Below, in pieces: positions 8,126-17,185 of a DNA stretch of 64,000 bases. Within the stretch, counting starts at the first letter, position 1; the number at the start of each line of letters is the position of its first letter. Location: contig CAXXYG010000013.1 in the NCBI GenBank assembly GCA_963666575.2, positions 56,283-120,282 on the forward strand, in the 5' to 3' direction. This DNA comes from JABMQB01 sp963666575. GTDB lineage: Bacteria > Bacteroidota > Bacteroidia > Bacteroidales > Prolixibacteraceae. The translations under genes were made by a program, and so were the position numbers. The notes under the pieces are model-generated. The model did not search any database. It had not been told where the DNA came from and was given only the letters and a program-made list of their open reading frames with translations.

Positions 8126-10110
8126 TTAAAACTCTAACTCCACCAATAACTCATTCTCCTTCACCTGATTGCCTTCTTTTACTTTAATTTCTTTAACGAC
8201 AGCATCGGCCGGACTAACAATATGGTTTTCAATTTTCATGGATTCCAGAATAATCAAACTTTCACCTTTTTTAATCTTTCCTCCTTTTTTAGAATTTATT
8301 TTTATAATCCTTCCGAAAAAAGGAGCAACTATTCTACTGTCATAACTGTTTTTTGCCTGTTTTGTTTTAATAATTTTTGCCTCATTTAGCAGTCCGTTCG
8401 AAAATACCCGGAAATTTAAAGCCCCATATTGAATTAATGTACAATCATGACCTGGATAAACCTGGGCCATATATTTTTGATTTTCAACTAAAAAAACCAA
8501 ATCATCCTGGTTTAAACCAAAACTTTTCGACAAGGACTTGCTTATTGCCGGCAACAACATTAATTTTCTCACCATAGTTTGTACAAACTACTTTTTGAGG
8601 TGTGCCATTAATGGTAATAATGAGAGATTGTGTGTTCTTTAAATTGCCAATCTGCAACCATACATTATCTGGTATAACTTTTTTAAGTTGAAAATGATAA
8701 ATCAAATAAAAAATTTGCACAAAAAACTGTGCCTCAACAAACTGTTCGGTTAGTTTATAACTGAACCGATTATAATTATTTTCGATAAAATCTGTCGAAA
8801 TTTGATTCTCTATATATTCCTTTTCATTTAAAAGGTTAACCAAAAAAGGAATGGTATTCGGCAAGCCCAGCAATACCGTATTATTAAGTAAAAATTCAAG
8901 TTGTTTTTTTGCCATTTCACGTGATTCTCCAAATCCAATCAACTTTGCTAATAAAGCATCGTACTCGGCAGGTAAATGGTGTGGCAGTTGAAGGTGTGTG
9001 TCAATTCGGCTCCCCTCCATTTTTGGGAACTCAATTTTTACCAATTCACCTGAAACAGGAATAAAACTATTTAAGGGATTTTCGGCGTAAACTCTGGCTT
9101 CGATAGCATAACCACTAATTTTTATTTCCTCTTGACTATATGTGAGTTTATTACCTGAAACAATTAATAATTGTTCCTTAACAATATCAATACCGGTTAC
9201 CTTTTCAGTTACACCATGCTCCACCTGGATACGGGTGTTCATTTCGAGGAAATAAAAGTTTTTCATCAACATCAACAAGGAATTCAATGGTACCCACTCC
9301 CGAATAATTAACAGCCTTTCCAATTTTTAAAGCTGCCTGAATTAATTTAATTCGTAATTCTTCAGAAATTGAGCTGGCAGGGGCTTCTTCAATTATTTTT
9401 TGATGGCGACGTTGTAATGAACATTCCCGATCAAACAGATGAATCAGGTTCCCAAAATTATCGCCCAATAACTGAATTTCGATGTGACGCGCATTTTTAA
9501 TATACTTTTCAATGTATAATTGCCCATTGCCAAAATAGGTTAATGCTTCACGATTAGCTTGTTCTATTTTTAAGCCTAATTCCCTATGATTTTCGACAAT
9601 ATACATTCCTTTACCACCACCACCTGCTACTGCTTTTATGAGCAAAGGGAATTCAGGAATCGAGGAACCATTTATATTTGATTCTTTTGATAAAACCAAA
9701 TTTTCCAATACTGGAACACCACATTGCTGGGCTAATTTTTTAGCTTCCTTCTTATCCCCCATTTTTCGAATAGTTTGAGTTGAAGGGCCAATAAAAAGTA
9801 ATCCATTTTGTTGACAGAGTTCAGCAAATCGGTCATTTTCTGATAAAAATCCATAACCCGGATGAACAGCATCACACTGTTCGTTTTTAGCCACCTCCAC
9901 CATTTTTTCAGGAGAAAGATAAGTTTCGGATAAACTTTTATTACCCAAACTTACAGCTTTATCGGCTAATTGCACATGCAAACTATTACAATCGTTTGCG
10001 GTATAAGTGATAACTGTAATTACACCCAATTCTTTAGCCGAACGAGTAATTCGTGCTGCAATTTCACCCCTGTTCGCAATGAATAGCCTATTTATTTTGT
10101 TTCTACTCAT
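8126..10110 (-). CDS. Methylcrotonyl-CoA carboxylase alpha subunit: biotin carboxylase plus biotin carrier (two indels)
   Basis: Three overlapping frames make one protein of about 660 residues. The N-terminal biotin carboxylase domain has RLFIANRGEIAARI, HPGYGFLSEN, AVAGGGGKGM (ATP loop) and FDRECSLQRRHQKIIEEAPA; after an indel in the T run at 9259-9263 it continues with FLEMNTRIQVEHGVTE, IDTHLQLP and YDALLAKLIGFGESR. A second indel (T run on the coding strand near 8519-8522) leads into the C-terminal biotinyl domain with ESMKIENHIVSPADAVV, where the Lys carries biotin. It carboxylates biotin for transfer to 3-methylcrotonyl-CoA. Propionyl- or acetyl-CoA carboxylase would share this layout; the beta subunit and hydratase next door favour methylcrotonyl-CoA. 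Start ATG at 10110 overlaps the hydratase stop by 8 bp. Confidence 0.88.
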
Positions 10111-10897
10111 CACGTTCAGAAGCCGTTTTTTTACTGATAAATTTTTCCAACCGCAAACTGGCTCCTTCAGAGTTTATCATTTTAATTAAATGCGTTAAAG
10201 TTTTGCTCAAATTTTGTTTTGTAACAAATTTGTTCCCCACCATCTGCCCCAAAGTTTTTATGTTTGTTTTAGCCTCGTTTCCACCCTCCGACAAATTACC
10301 AATCAATAAATCTGAAGTTTTTTTCATCTTTTTTTCTTTAACAACTTCCGATATCAACCCTATTTTTTTGGCAAAAGAAGCATTAAAAAATTCGCTTGTT
10401 AGCATCAATTGTTGAGCAGGTTTTACACCAGTTTTTTCAAAAACAAAAGGAGAAATTGTACTGGGGGCAATACCCAGATGGACTTCCTTAAATGCCAATC
10501 GTGTATTTTTAGTACTGATTACAAAATCGCAGGCAGCAGTTAATCCAATACCTCCACCTATAACCAAACCATGGATTTGAGCAATAGTGGGTTTTGGGCA
10601 ATTATACAACGACCATAAAACCTGAGGCAAAATATTAAGTTGTTCTTTTTGTTTTTCAACAGGTAAATCGCGCAATCCTGCAAACCAGGAAATATCGGCT
10701 CCGGCACAAAATGACTTTCCTTTTCCTGAAATTACCAATACTTCAACAGTATCATTTGTAGAAACTAATTTAACAACCTCGTTTATTTCAACGAGCATTT
10801 GATAATTTAAGGCATTGTGAACCAAAGGCCTGTTAAGCTTTAAAACTGCTTTTCCAACCTTCTCTTTATAGGTGATATATTCAAATTTGTTTTCCAT
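10103..10897 (-). CDS. liuC: Methylglutaconyl-CoA hydratase (LiuC/AtuE-type enoyl-CoA hydratase)
   Basis: A 264-residue crotonase-fold protein. GKGKSFCAGADISWF (about 57-71) and HGLVIGGGIGLTAACDF (about 106-122) form the oxyanion hole, and AFKEVHLGIAPSTISPFV (about 132-149) supplies a catalytic Glu. The first catalytic Glu of ordinary enoyl-CoA hydratases is replaced by Gly in GGGIGL, and the EVxLGxxPxxISPxV block matches LiuC/AtuE-type methylglutaconyl-CoA hydratases, from memory of the family. The product of that reaction is HMG-CoA. Start codon follows the carboxylase beta stop by 2 bp, and its end overlaps the alpha subunit start, so all four genes form one operon. Confidence 0.85.
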   Translation of the reverse strand: MENKFEYITYKEKVGKAVLKLNRPLVHNALNYQMLVEINEVVKLVSTNDTVEVLVISGKGKSFCAGADISWFAGLRDLPVEKQKEQLNILPQVLWSLYNCPKPTIAQIHGLVIGGGIGLTAACDFVISTKNTRLAFKEVHLGIAPSTISPFVFEKTGVKPAQQLMLTSEFFNASFAKKIGLISEVVKEKKMKKTSDLLIGNLSEGGNEAKTNIKTLGQMVGNKFVTKQNLSKTLTHLIKMINSEGASLRLEKFISKKTASERDE

Positions 10898-10899
10898 AA

Positions 10900-12465
10900 C
10901 TACATCCTAAAAATGCCATAATTGGGGGCTTCAAATTTTTTGTTTAGTGTAACAGAAATTGCCAGAGCCAATATTTTACGGGTATCAGCAGGATCAATAA
11001 CACCATCGTCCCACACTCGTGAAGTGCTGTGCAGGGCGGTTTCTTCCTCTTTAAATTGGTCAATCAGTACCTCTGCTTTTTTATTTCCGACACTTTTAAG
11101 TACCATTTCTGCTTGTTCGCCGCCCATCACCGATATCCTGGAATTGGGCCACATAAACAAAAAGTTTGGGTCAAATGCCCGTCCTGCCATAGCATAATTC
11201 CCAGCCCCATACGAATTCCCAAATACCAATGTCAGTTTTGGAACCGTAAGATTTGCAACTGCATGAATAAATTTTGCTCCATCGCGTGCAATTCCTCCAT
11301 GTTCAAATGTTCTTCCTACTACAAATCCGGTAATATTCTGTAAAAACAAAACAGGTGTCTTGCGCTGATTACAAAGCTGTACAAAGTGTGCCCCCTTTAG
11401 CGAACTTTCAGAAGTCAAAAAACTATTGTTTCCAATAATTCCAACGGGAAAACCCATTATATGGGCAAAACCAGTTATCAATGATTTACCATATTCAGCT
11501 TTAAATTCTGAAAATCGACTACCATCAACAATCCGGGCAATTAATTCGTGTACATCAATCTGTTTTTTTGAATCATCAGATATTAAACCATACAATTCTG
11601 ATACATCATAAATGGGTTCATCTATTGATTTTGTTTCTAATACCTGTTTATCTGGTTGTGAAAATGAAGCAACACAATTTCGGCATATTTTAATGGCTTC
11701 AATATCGTCGGCTGCAAGGTGGTCTGCTACACCCGAAATTTTCGTATGAACATCGGCGCCACCCAATTCCTCCGCAGTAACTTCTTCGCCGGTAGCGGCT
11801 TTAACCAACGGAGGGCCACCTATAAAAATAGTGGCCTGATTTTTTACCATAATAGTTTCATCACTTAACGCAGGAACATAAGCTCCCCCTGCTGTACATG
11901 AACCCATTACTACTGAAATTTGTGGTATTCCGGCTGCCGACATTTGTGCCTGATTGTAAAAAATGCGGCCAAAATCAAATCGGTCGGGAAAAACACTGGC
12001 TTGCTCAGGCAAATATATTCCACCTGAATCAACTAAATAAATACAGGGCAAATGGTTCTGAAAAGCAATTTCCTGAGCCCTGATGTGTTTTTTAATGGTT
12101 TCTTTAATGTAAGTGCCACCTTTAACAGTAGCATCGTTGGCCACAATAATACATTCTCTTCCATTAACCAGTCCGACACCTGTAACTATCCCAGCTGATG
12201 GGAATTCATCGTTATACTGCCCCAAAGCAGCCATAGGTGATAACTCAAGGAAGGGTGTATACTCATCGATTAACAAATTAATACGTTCGCGTGCCAATAA
12301 TTTTCCACGCAATTGGTGTTTCGAAATAGCCGCTGAATTACCATGTACCAAAGTTTTATCCAACTGCTCATTATAGTCGTGAAGCAATTGTGAGTATTTT
12401 TCGAAATTTATTTTAAATTCCTGCTTATTTGTATCCAGTTTTGATACAATCGGAGGATATGCCAT
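10900..12465 (-). CDS. Methylcrotonyl-CoA carboxylase beta subunit (carboxyltransferase)
   Basis: The 521-residue carboxyltransferase moves the carboxyl group from carboxybiotin to 3-methylcrotonyl-CoA. It contains two crotonase-like halves: GGTYIKETIKKHIRAQEIA, LPCIYLVDSGGIYLPEQ, GSCTAGGAYVPALSDE and FIGGPPLVKAATGEEV in the first, then FLQNITGFVVGRTFEHGGI, LTLVFGNSYGAGNYAMAGRA and MWPNSRISVMGGEQAE in the second. The run from GTYIKETIKKH to SGVADHLAADD is that of methylcrotonyl-CoA carboxylases rather than propionyl-CoA carboxylases. It is the first gene of the four-gene leucine/isovalerate operon. No indel was seen. The start ATG at 12465 is unambiguous. Confidence 0.92.
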   Translation of the reverse strand: MAYPPIVSKLDTNKQEFKINFEKYSQLLHDYNEQLDKTLVHGNSAAISKHQLRGKLLARERINLLIDEYTPFLELSPMAALGQYNDEFPSAGIVTGVGLVNGRECIIVANDATVKGGTYIKETIKKHIRAQEIAFQNHLPCIYLVDSGGIYLPEQASVFPDRFDFGRIFYNQAQMSAAGIPQISVVMGSCTAGGAYVPALSDETIMVKNQATIFIGGPPLVKAATGEEVTAEELGGADVHTKISGVADHLAADDIEAIKICRNCVASFSQPDKQVLETKSIDEPIYDVSELYGLISDDSKKQIDVHELIARIVDGSRFSEFKAEYGKSLITGFAHIMGFPVGIIGNNSFLTSESSLKGAHFVQLCNQRKTPVLFLQNITGFVVGRTFEHGGIARDGAKFIHAVANLTVPKLTLVFGNSYGAGNYAMAGRAFDPNFLFMWPNSRISVMGGEQAEMVLKSVGNKKAEVLIDQFKEEETALHSTSRVWDDGVIDPADTRKILALAISVTLNKKFEAPNYGIFRM

Positions 12466-12950
12466 ATGTTATAAAATAAAAGACTTATAAATCTTTCTAT
12501 ATGACAACTACAGGGATTTTTGGTTCATTTTAAATAACTATTTAGAAAACTTTTTTTATCGCCTTGCTATTTCAGAAAATAAAATTCCGAAAATTAAAAA
12601 GTAAAAGTGTAAAGTTCCTTAATCAATTCAAAAAGGAGGCAGATAACATCTTAATTATTCTTTGAAATTGCAATTAGAGTATTACTACTATTGTTGCATA
12701 TTGCACGGCCTAATTTTATCAATTCCGGAAGCAAAACCTTAAGTTAGGGATTAGGAGAAGTTCCGAAGAATTGAGGAAAGGAGGCAGGAAGTTCAATCGA
12801 ATTCCTTAAAAAACACTTCACCGGAAATTCAATTTGATTCAAGTTTCTTTCATCGAAATAAAAAACTCAACGGCCTCTGTTGTTAAATAAATAAACAACA
12901 GAGGCTGTTAAAAAAGCGATAACCAAGAGTTTAAAAACAAGGTGGAATAA
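12466..12950. other. Intergenic region, 485 bp, no gene seen
   Basis: The stretch separates the start of the leucine operon from the end of the sugar porter, both on the minus strand. It is AT-rich with stops in every frame and no ORF resembling a protein. It should hold the promoter of the carboxylase operon near 12470-12560, but I see no exact TAnnTTTG box. A strong hairpin near its right end is listed separately. Confidence 0.6.
12873..12905 (-). terminator. Rho-independent terminator of the sugar porter gene
   Basis: A perfect 12-bp stem (GCCTCTGTTGTT with its complement at 12894-12905) encloses a 9-nt AT loop. On the minus strand it lies 46 bp after the porter stop and is followed after six bases by a TTTTTT-containing tract. 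Confidence 0.75.
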
Positions 12951-14276
12951 CTATTTCTTAAGAACCAGTTTTTCAATCTCTTCCAACGATTTGCCTTTGG
13001 TTTCGATAAGGGCAAACCTGTAGAAAAGAATACTAATTAATGTTGCCACAACAAAAAAGATAAACACATTCCCAACTCCAATTGCTCCTGCAACAATTGG
13101 GAAAAGTAGCGCAATTACAACATTAAAAAACCAATGAGAAAATGAACCTATTGCCATTCCCTGGGCACGCACGCTGTTGGGAAACATTTCGGAAAGAATT
13201 ACCCAAATAACGGCTCCTTGCGAAAAGGCAAAAAAGGCAATATAGCCTATTAACAAAATCACCAAAATGTAACCGGTAGTATTCCCTGAAATAAATGCCC
13301 AGCTAAAAATGCCTAAAAAAATGACCATTCCAACCGAACCTATATACAACAATATTTTACGGCCAAATTTATCAATAACCGACATGGCTATAATGGTAAA
13401 AATAAGATTAGTAAAACCTATAAGTACGGACTGTAATAAAGCTGCTTCTCCCGAAAATCCGGCCTCCCTGAAAATATCGGTGGAATAGTACATGATTACA
13501 TTGATGCCGGCAAACTGATTAAACATACCAACTCCAATTCCTATTAATACCAATCGCATATATTTTCGTTTGAATAGAGAAACTTTTTTAAGTTCGCCTT
13601 CTTCTTTAAGCGAATCCTGAATTGAATCGTATAATACATCTACTTCATCGGCAGGAGTTAGCCTTTTAATTACCTCAAGAGCTTCATCATCTTTCCCAAC
13701 TTTCACTAACCAACGTGGGCTGCGTGGAATCATAAATAACAATCCCCACAAAATTGCGGAAGGAAAAACACCGGCTAAAAACATCCAGCGCCAGCTGCCA
13801 CCTAAAATACTATCGATCATATAATCAGAGAAAAAAGCCACCAGAATACCTGTTACAATAGCCAATTGGCTTGTTGCTACCAGCTTTCCACGAATTTTTG
13901 CAGGCGATATTTCAGAAATATACATTGGAGTTAATACAGAAGCACCACCAACGGCCAATCCACCAATAAAACGGGCAGCAATAAAAATCCATAATTCAGT
14001 GGCTAAACCTGTTCCTATCATCGATAATAAAAACAAAACAGCCATAATTTTTAACATATAGCGCCGGCCATATTTATCACCAGGTTTACCAATTAAGAGG
14101 GCTCCAAAAACACACCCAACCAAAGCTGTACTTACCACAATACCTTTCATGGCATCAGTAAGTTGGAAATAATCAGCTACATAATAAATAGCACCATTAA
14201 TTACAGCAGTTTCAAAACCAAACATTAATCCGCCTAAGGCAGCGACAAAAGTTACAAAGTACAAATAGCGTTTCAT
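12951..14276 (-). CDS. Sugar porter family MFS transporter (XylE/GalP-like)
   Basis: A 441-residue, 12-helix major facilitator that imports a sugar, probably with H+. Signatures are ALGGLMFGFETAVINGA in helix 1, GDKYGRRYMLK (loop 2-3), the PMYISEISPAKIRGKL block, PRSPRWLVKVGK, NQFAGINVIMYYS in helix 7 (QxxGxNxxxYY), DKFGRK (loop 8-9) and ETKGKSLEEIE at the end. Helix 1 carries FGFET rather than the usual FGYDT, so an aromatic/acidic detail of the family differs. An open frame extends to 14324, but a TAnnTTTG box at 14308-14315 and the normal N-terminus favour the ATG at 14276. It stands alone; the actual sugar cannot be inferred. Confidence 0.9.
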   Translation of the reverse strand: MKRYLYFVTFVAALGGLMFGFETAVINGAIYYVADYFQLTDAMKGIVVSTALVGCVFGALLIGKPGDKYGRRYMLKIMAVLFLLSMIGTGLATELWIFIAARFIGGLAVGGASVLTPMYISEISPAKIRGKLVATSQLAIVTGILVAFFSDYMIDSILGGSWRWMFLAGVFPSAILWGLLFMIPRSPRWLVKVGKDDEALEVIKRLTPADEVDVLYDSIQDSLKEEGELKKVSLFKRKYMRLVLIGIGVGMFNQFAGINVIMYYSTDIFREAGFSGEAALLQSVLIGFTNLIFTIIAMSVIDKFGRKILLYIGSVGMVIFLGIFSWAFISGNTTGYILVILLIGYIAFFAFSQGAVIWVILSEMFPNSVRAQGMAIGSFSHWFFNVVIALLFPIVAGAIGVGNVFIFFVVATLISILFYRFALIETKGKSLEEIEKLVLKK

Positions 14277-14307
14277 TATCGATAAAAAGTTAGTTATAGT
14301 ATAATTC

Positions 14308-14315
14308 CAAAGATA
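14308..14315 (-). promoter_or_regulatory. Candidate Bacteroidota -7 promoter box for the sugar porter
   Basis: TATCTTTG on the minus strand matches TAnnTTTG and would start transcription about 25 nt before the ATG at 14276. No TTTG was found at the -33 position, so the assignment is tentative. Confidence 0.35.
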
Positions 14316-14422
14316 AACATTCATCAGGAATCTCCTAACTTTAAAATATTAACTAAAATTAAAAATGAAGAAAAATAAATTGTATGCCCGTTCTTGCAAG
14401 TGATAGCCAGAGGTAATTCAAA

Positions 14423-14722
14423 TTATAGAAAACGTTTGATAACTTTTATTAATTCTTTTGATGTTTTTACACCAGTGCCAGTCCAAACTGGTTCACCACT
14501 TTTAAAAACCATTATTGTAGGAATACTTTTTATATTGTATTTGGAAGCGATATAAGGGTTTTTATCGACGTTTACTTTTATAATCCTCACACTTTCAGCA
14601 CTCTTACTTTTTACTTCTTTTAAAATTGGTGCAATTTGTTTGCAAGGGGCACACCATTCGGCATAAAAATCAACCAATACCGGCTTTTCAGATTTAACTA
14701 TATTGGCAAAACGGCTTATCAT
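14423..14722 (-). CDS. Thioredoxin
   Basis: A 99-residue, single-domain thioredoxin with VDFYAEWCAPCKQIAP (redox Cys24 and Cys27) and the cis-proline loop KSIPTIMVF. The active site is WCAPC rather than the usual WCGPC; the change affects a non-catalytic residue that tunes potential. There is no signal peptide, so it acts in the cytosol. Its ATG overlaps the DUF6132 stop by 4 bp, which suggests the two proteins are made together and may work together. It may be an accessory thioredoxin rather than the main cellular one. Confidence 0.9.
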   Translation of the reverse strand: MISRFANIVKSEKPVLVDFYAEWCAPCKQIAPILKEVKSKSAESVRIIKVNVDKNPYIASKYNIKSIPTIMVFKSGEPVWTGTGVKTSKELIKVIKRFL

Positions 14723-14934
14723 TTAATATTTTTCTTTCTATTTATAAAATCAGAGATAAAATCTCCAATCAAATAACCAACTACACTACCCCAAAGGGTA
14801 CTCCAATACCAAACTGATTTTATAGCACATGTACCACTTTCGCAACCAACAAAATACCAGTATAAAAAGCCTCCGGTCGCGCCCAGAAGTAAAAAAATAA
14901 TTTGAATTCTTTTTGATTTGATTTTTTCTTTCAC
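14719..14934 (-). CDS. DUF6132-like small membrane protein
   Basis: A 71-residue protein with a basic N-terminus, two predicted membrane helices (about 10-31 and 44-65), and between them the segment GCESGTCAIKSVWYWST, with cysteines spaced Cx4C. This matches, from memory, the uncharacterised DUF6132 family of Bacteroidota. The start appears to be a GTG at 14934. The 4-bp overlap with thioredoxin and the Cys pair suggest a membrane thiol-exchange role, but that is inference only. Confidence 0.65.
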   Translation of the reverse strand: MKEKIKSKRIQIIFLLLGATGGFLYWYFVGCESGTCAIKSVWYWSTLWGSVVGYLIGDFISDFINRKKNIK

Positions 14935-15423
14935 TCGAATTACTTCTATTAATGATATTTTCTATCATTGTTTAACCGACATTTTAGATGTTGATTGTGT
15001 AATTTTTTGTGCCTGATTATTTTAACAAAAAACAGGAAGTATAGTTTGATTTCTATTAATCAATAAATCCTATAACACATAGATAAAGACAATAGAGCTA
15101 GCTTTTTTTTATAAACTTGTTAAAGCTAGATGTCAATTATGCTTATAATTACTTGAAATACTGCACTTAATAATTACAATAGATTGTAACTTTTTCACAT
15201 ATCAACTCACACTGATTGCAACCACGTCACAATCGTCCCTCTCTACGTGTAGAGAGGGACGAGTCATAAAATTGAATAGAATCGATAAAATATCATATAT
15301 TTCATTTAACTTTTGACAACTTCAATTAATACTTATCACTTTCATCAAAAAAAACTGATAATTTTTAAACATTAAAACAATATACTATTTTAGTGATTTT
15401 AGTTTAAACCTATTGATCCTAAA
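14935..15423. other. Divergent intergenic region, 489 bp
   Basis: The region lies between the leftward DUF6132 gene and the rightward secreted-protein gene, so it must contain two outward promoters. It is very AT-rich, with no ORF of interest. The only strong structure is the perfect 28-bp palindrome listed at 15234-15261. Confidence 0.6.
15234..15261. repeat. Perfect GC-rich palindrome, 28 bp
   Basis: A 13-nt arm (CGTCCCTCTCTAC) is followed after a GT by its exact reverse complement. Neither side has a good T tract, and no gene ends nearby, so it is not an obvious terminator. It sits 163 bp before the ATG at 15424 in a divergent promoter region, which fits an operator or an RNA hairpin. Confidence 0.6.
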
Positions 15424-17175
15424 ATGAAATATTTTATTCATATTATCTGTTTATTTTTTTGTGCTTTTTCGCTAACAGCGCAACAGTTGCCAATTAACAA
15501 TTCACTAATTCGCTCATTTAAACCCGATTTTTCATCAGCCATCCGGCACTTTGACCTGGATAATGACGGCGATCCGGATATCATTAAATCATTTATCAAT
15601 GATACTATCCCAATCATCTGGATTGACGATGACGATGACATGGGCACCGCCGATACAGAAGGCGACCTCGATAACGATTGTTTGTTGGTTGACAGGAATA
15701 ATGACGGTATTTTTGCCGGCCCTTATGATTTAAGCCTCGACTGGGTGGATAATAATTCAGATGGAACTGCCGACATGCAGGTTATAGTCGAAAACAGTAA
15801 TCCCAATATTACTAATTATTGGGAATGGTCAAGCAATTACATGTGGATAATCGACGATGAAGATGATCAGGAGTTTCATTATGTAAACTGGAAGAACCTG
15901 GTACTTCGCGCCTGGGAACATTCGGGCTCAACCAATTTTTATGAAGATTATCATGGGCAAACCTTATTCCAGAAAGCCCACAATCCCCAGTTACCGGTTT
16001 AGCGACCTACGTTACAGTTGGGAAAATCCATTTTTATTTTATGATACTGACGGCGATGAACTTACTGAAATAGCCATTCGTTTTGAAGACAGTTGTGAAT
16101 TTGAAAAGGAAAAATCTTCGGATAATAAAAAGGTAGATATAAAACCTACAGCCATGGTCGATCACACATACATGAGCTTCGACCTTGATAATGACAATGG
16201 TCCTGCCAATGAATTTGATTTTGATATGAGTATCTATTTTTCCGGTGAAGGTTTTTCATATGCCAATCAGGTTCATCAATTTGATAATATGAGAGGCCTT
16301 CCTGAAGCAAATAATTTGTTTTTTGATGACCGCTGGCGGAAAATGGACGAATTAATTTATACCGACCACGATTCGGCCTGGCTCTTTGTTTTTGAAAAAG
16401 GCAAGTGGGATGCCTGCTGGTTTGTTTTTGACGAAGACGATTGATTGTGAGCGTTGGGAACGTGTAGAATTCTACCAGCCTAAAAAATCCATTTAAAATT
16501 GGAATGAACAAAGGAGGGATAGATAATAATCCTCAAGCCGATGCAACTGGCGACCGCGGCGAATGGGATATGGATAATTCGGGGAAAGGAAACCTGTACA
16601 TTGGTTTTGATGGAAAAATCCATCCTATTTGGCGCTGAAAAAGGCTATTGGCGAATCGATCAGGATGCTGCTTCGTACCAGGGTTGGGGTGGCTTATATG
16701 CCGGAAAATATGAACGTGACCAATCAAATCCTGAAAAATTCCCAACTATAGGTTATGAAGACACCAATGGCGATGGATTTTTTAACCTTATAAAATTCGA
16801 TATGGATGGCGATACCTTATTCGAACAGTCATTTAATTTGTGATCGATTATGGCATCAATAGTACCGTCGAAACATACAATACAGGCTCAAAACCACCCG
16901 AAAAATTAAATGATTTATTCAAATCGGCAACCGAAAAAAACTGGGAAAATGCACTTGAGGCTGTTGAGGCAGCCAAACGTTTAAATATCAATTACAAATG
17001 GTACAACCGGTTTTTAAATCCTAAAAGTCTGAATGAAAAATACCAGTATGCCTGGTGGTTTCAATATTACCTGTTCACAGATTTTATGGAAGCGGCAAAA
17101 CTTCAAAAAAATGTTTTATTAAAAAAATCTATTGTAAAAGCTTATTTTACAGGTGATTGGAAAAACGTAAAATAA
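15424..17175 (+). pseudogene. Secreted protein with many Asp/Asn calcium-type loops; frame broken about five times
   Basis: The ATG at 15424 opens a clear signal peptide (FIHIICLFFCAFSLTAQ). The mature protein is packed with acidic loops of the DxDNDGDxD kind: FDLDNDGDPDII, GDLDNDC, RNNDGIF, NNSDGTAD, DTDGDELTEI, FDLDNDNGP, EDTNGDGFFNLIKFDMDGD. These resemble the calcium loops of thrombospondin type 3, FG-GAP or dockerin repeats. The C-terminal 110 residues are helical and rich in Trp/Tyr. Continuous sense needs frame changes near 15986, 16442, 16485, 16624 and 16838, several at homopolymers, giving about 580 residues in all. I do not recognise a named family. An extracellular or surface carbohydrate-related role is possible but not shown. 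Confidence 0.6.
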
Positions 17176-17185
17176 TAATTACAAA

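Noticed and set aside
12466..12950. Possible small RNA gene or riboswitch in the 485-bp gap
   Set aside because: Apart from the terminator hairpin at the right end, no conserved riboswitch core or strong fold could be recognised.
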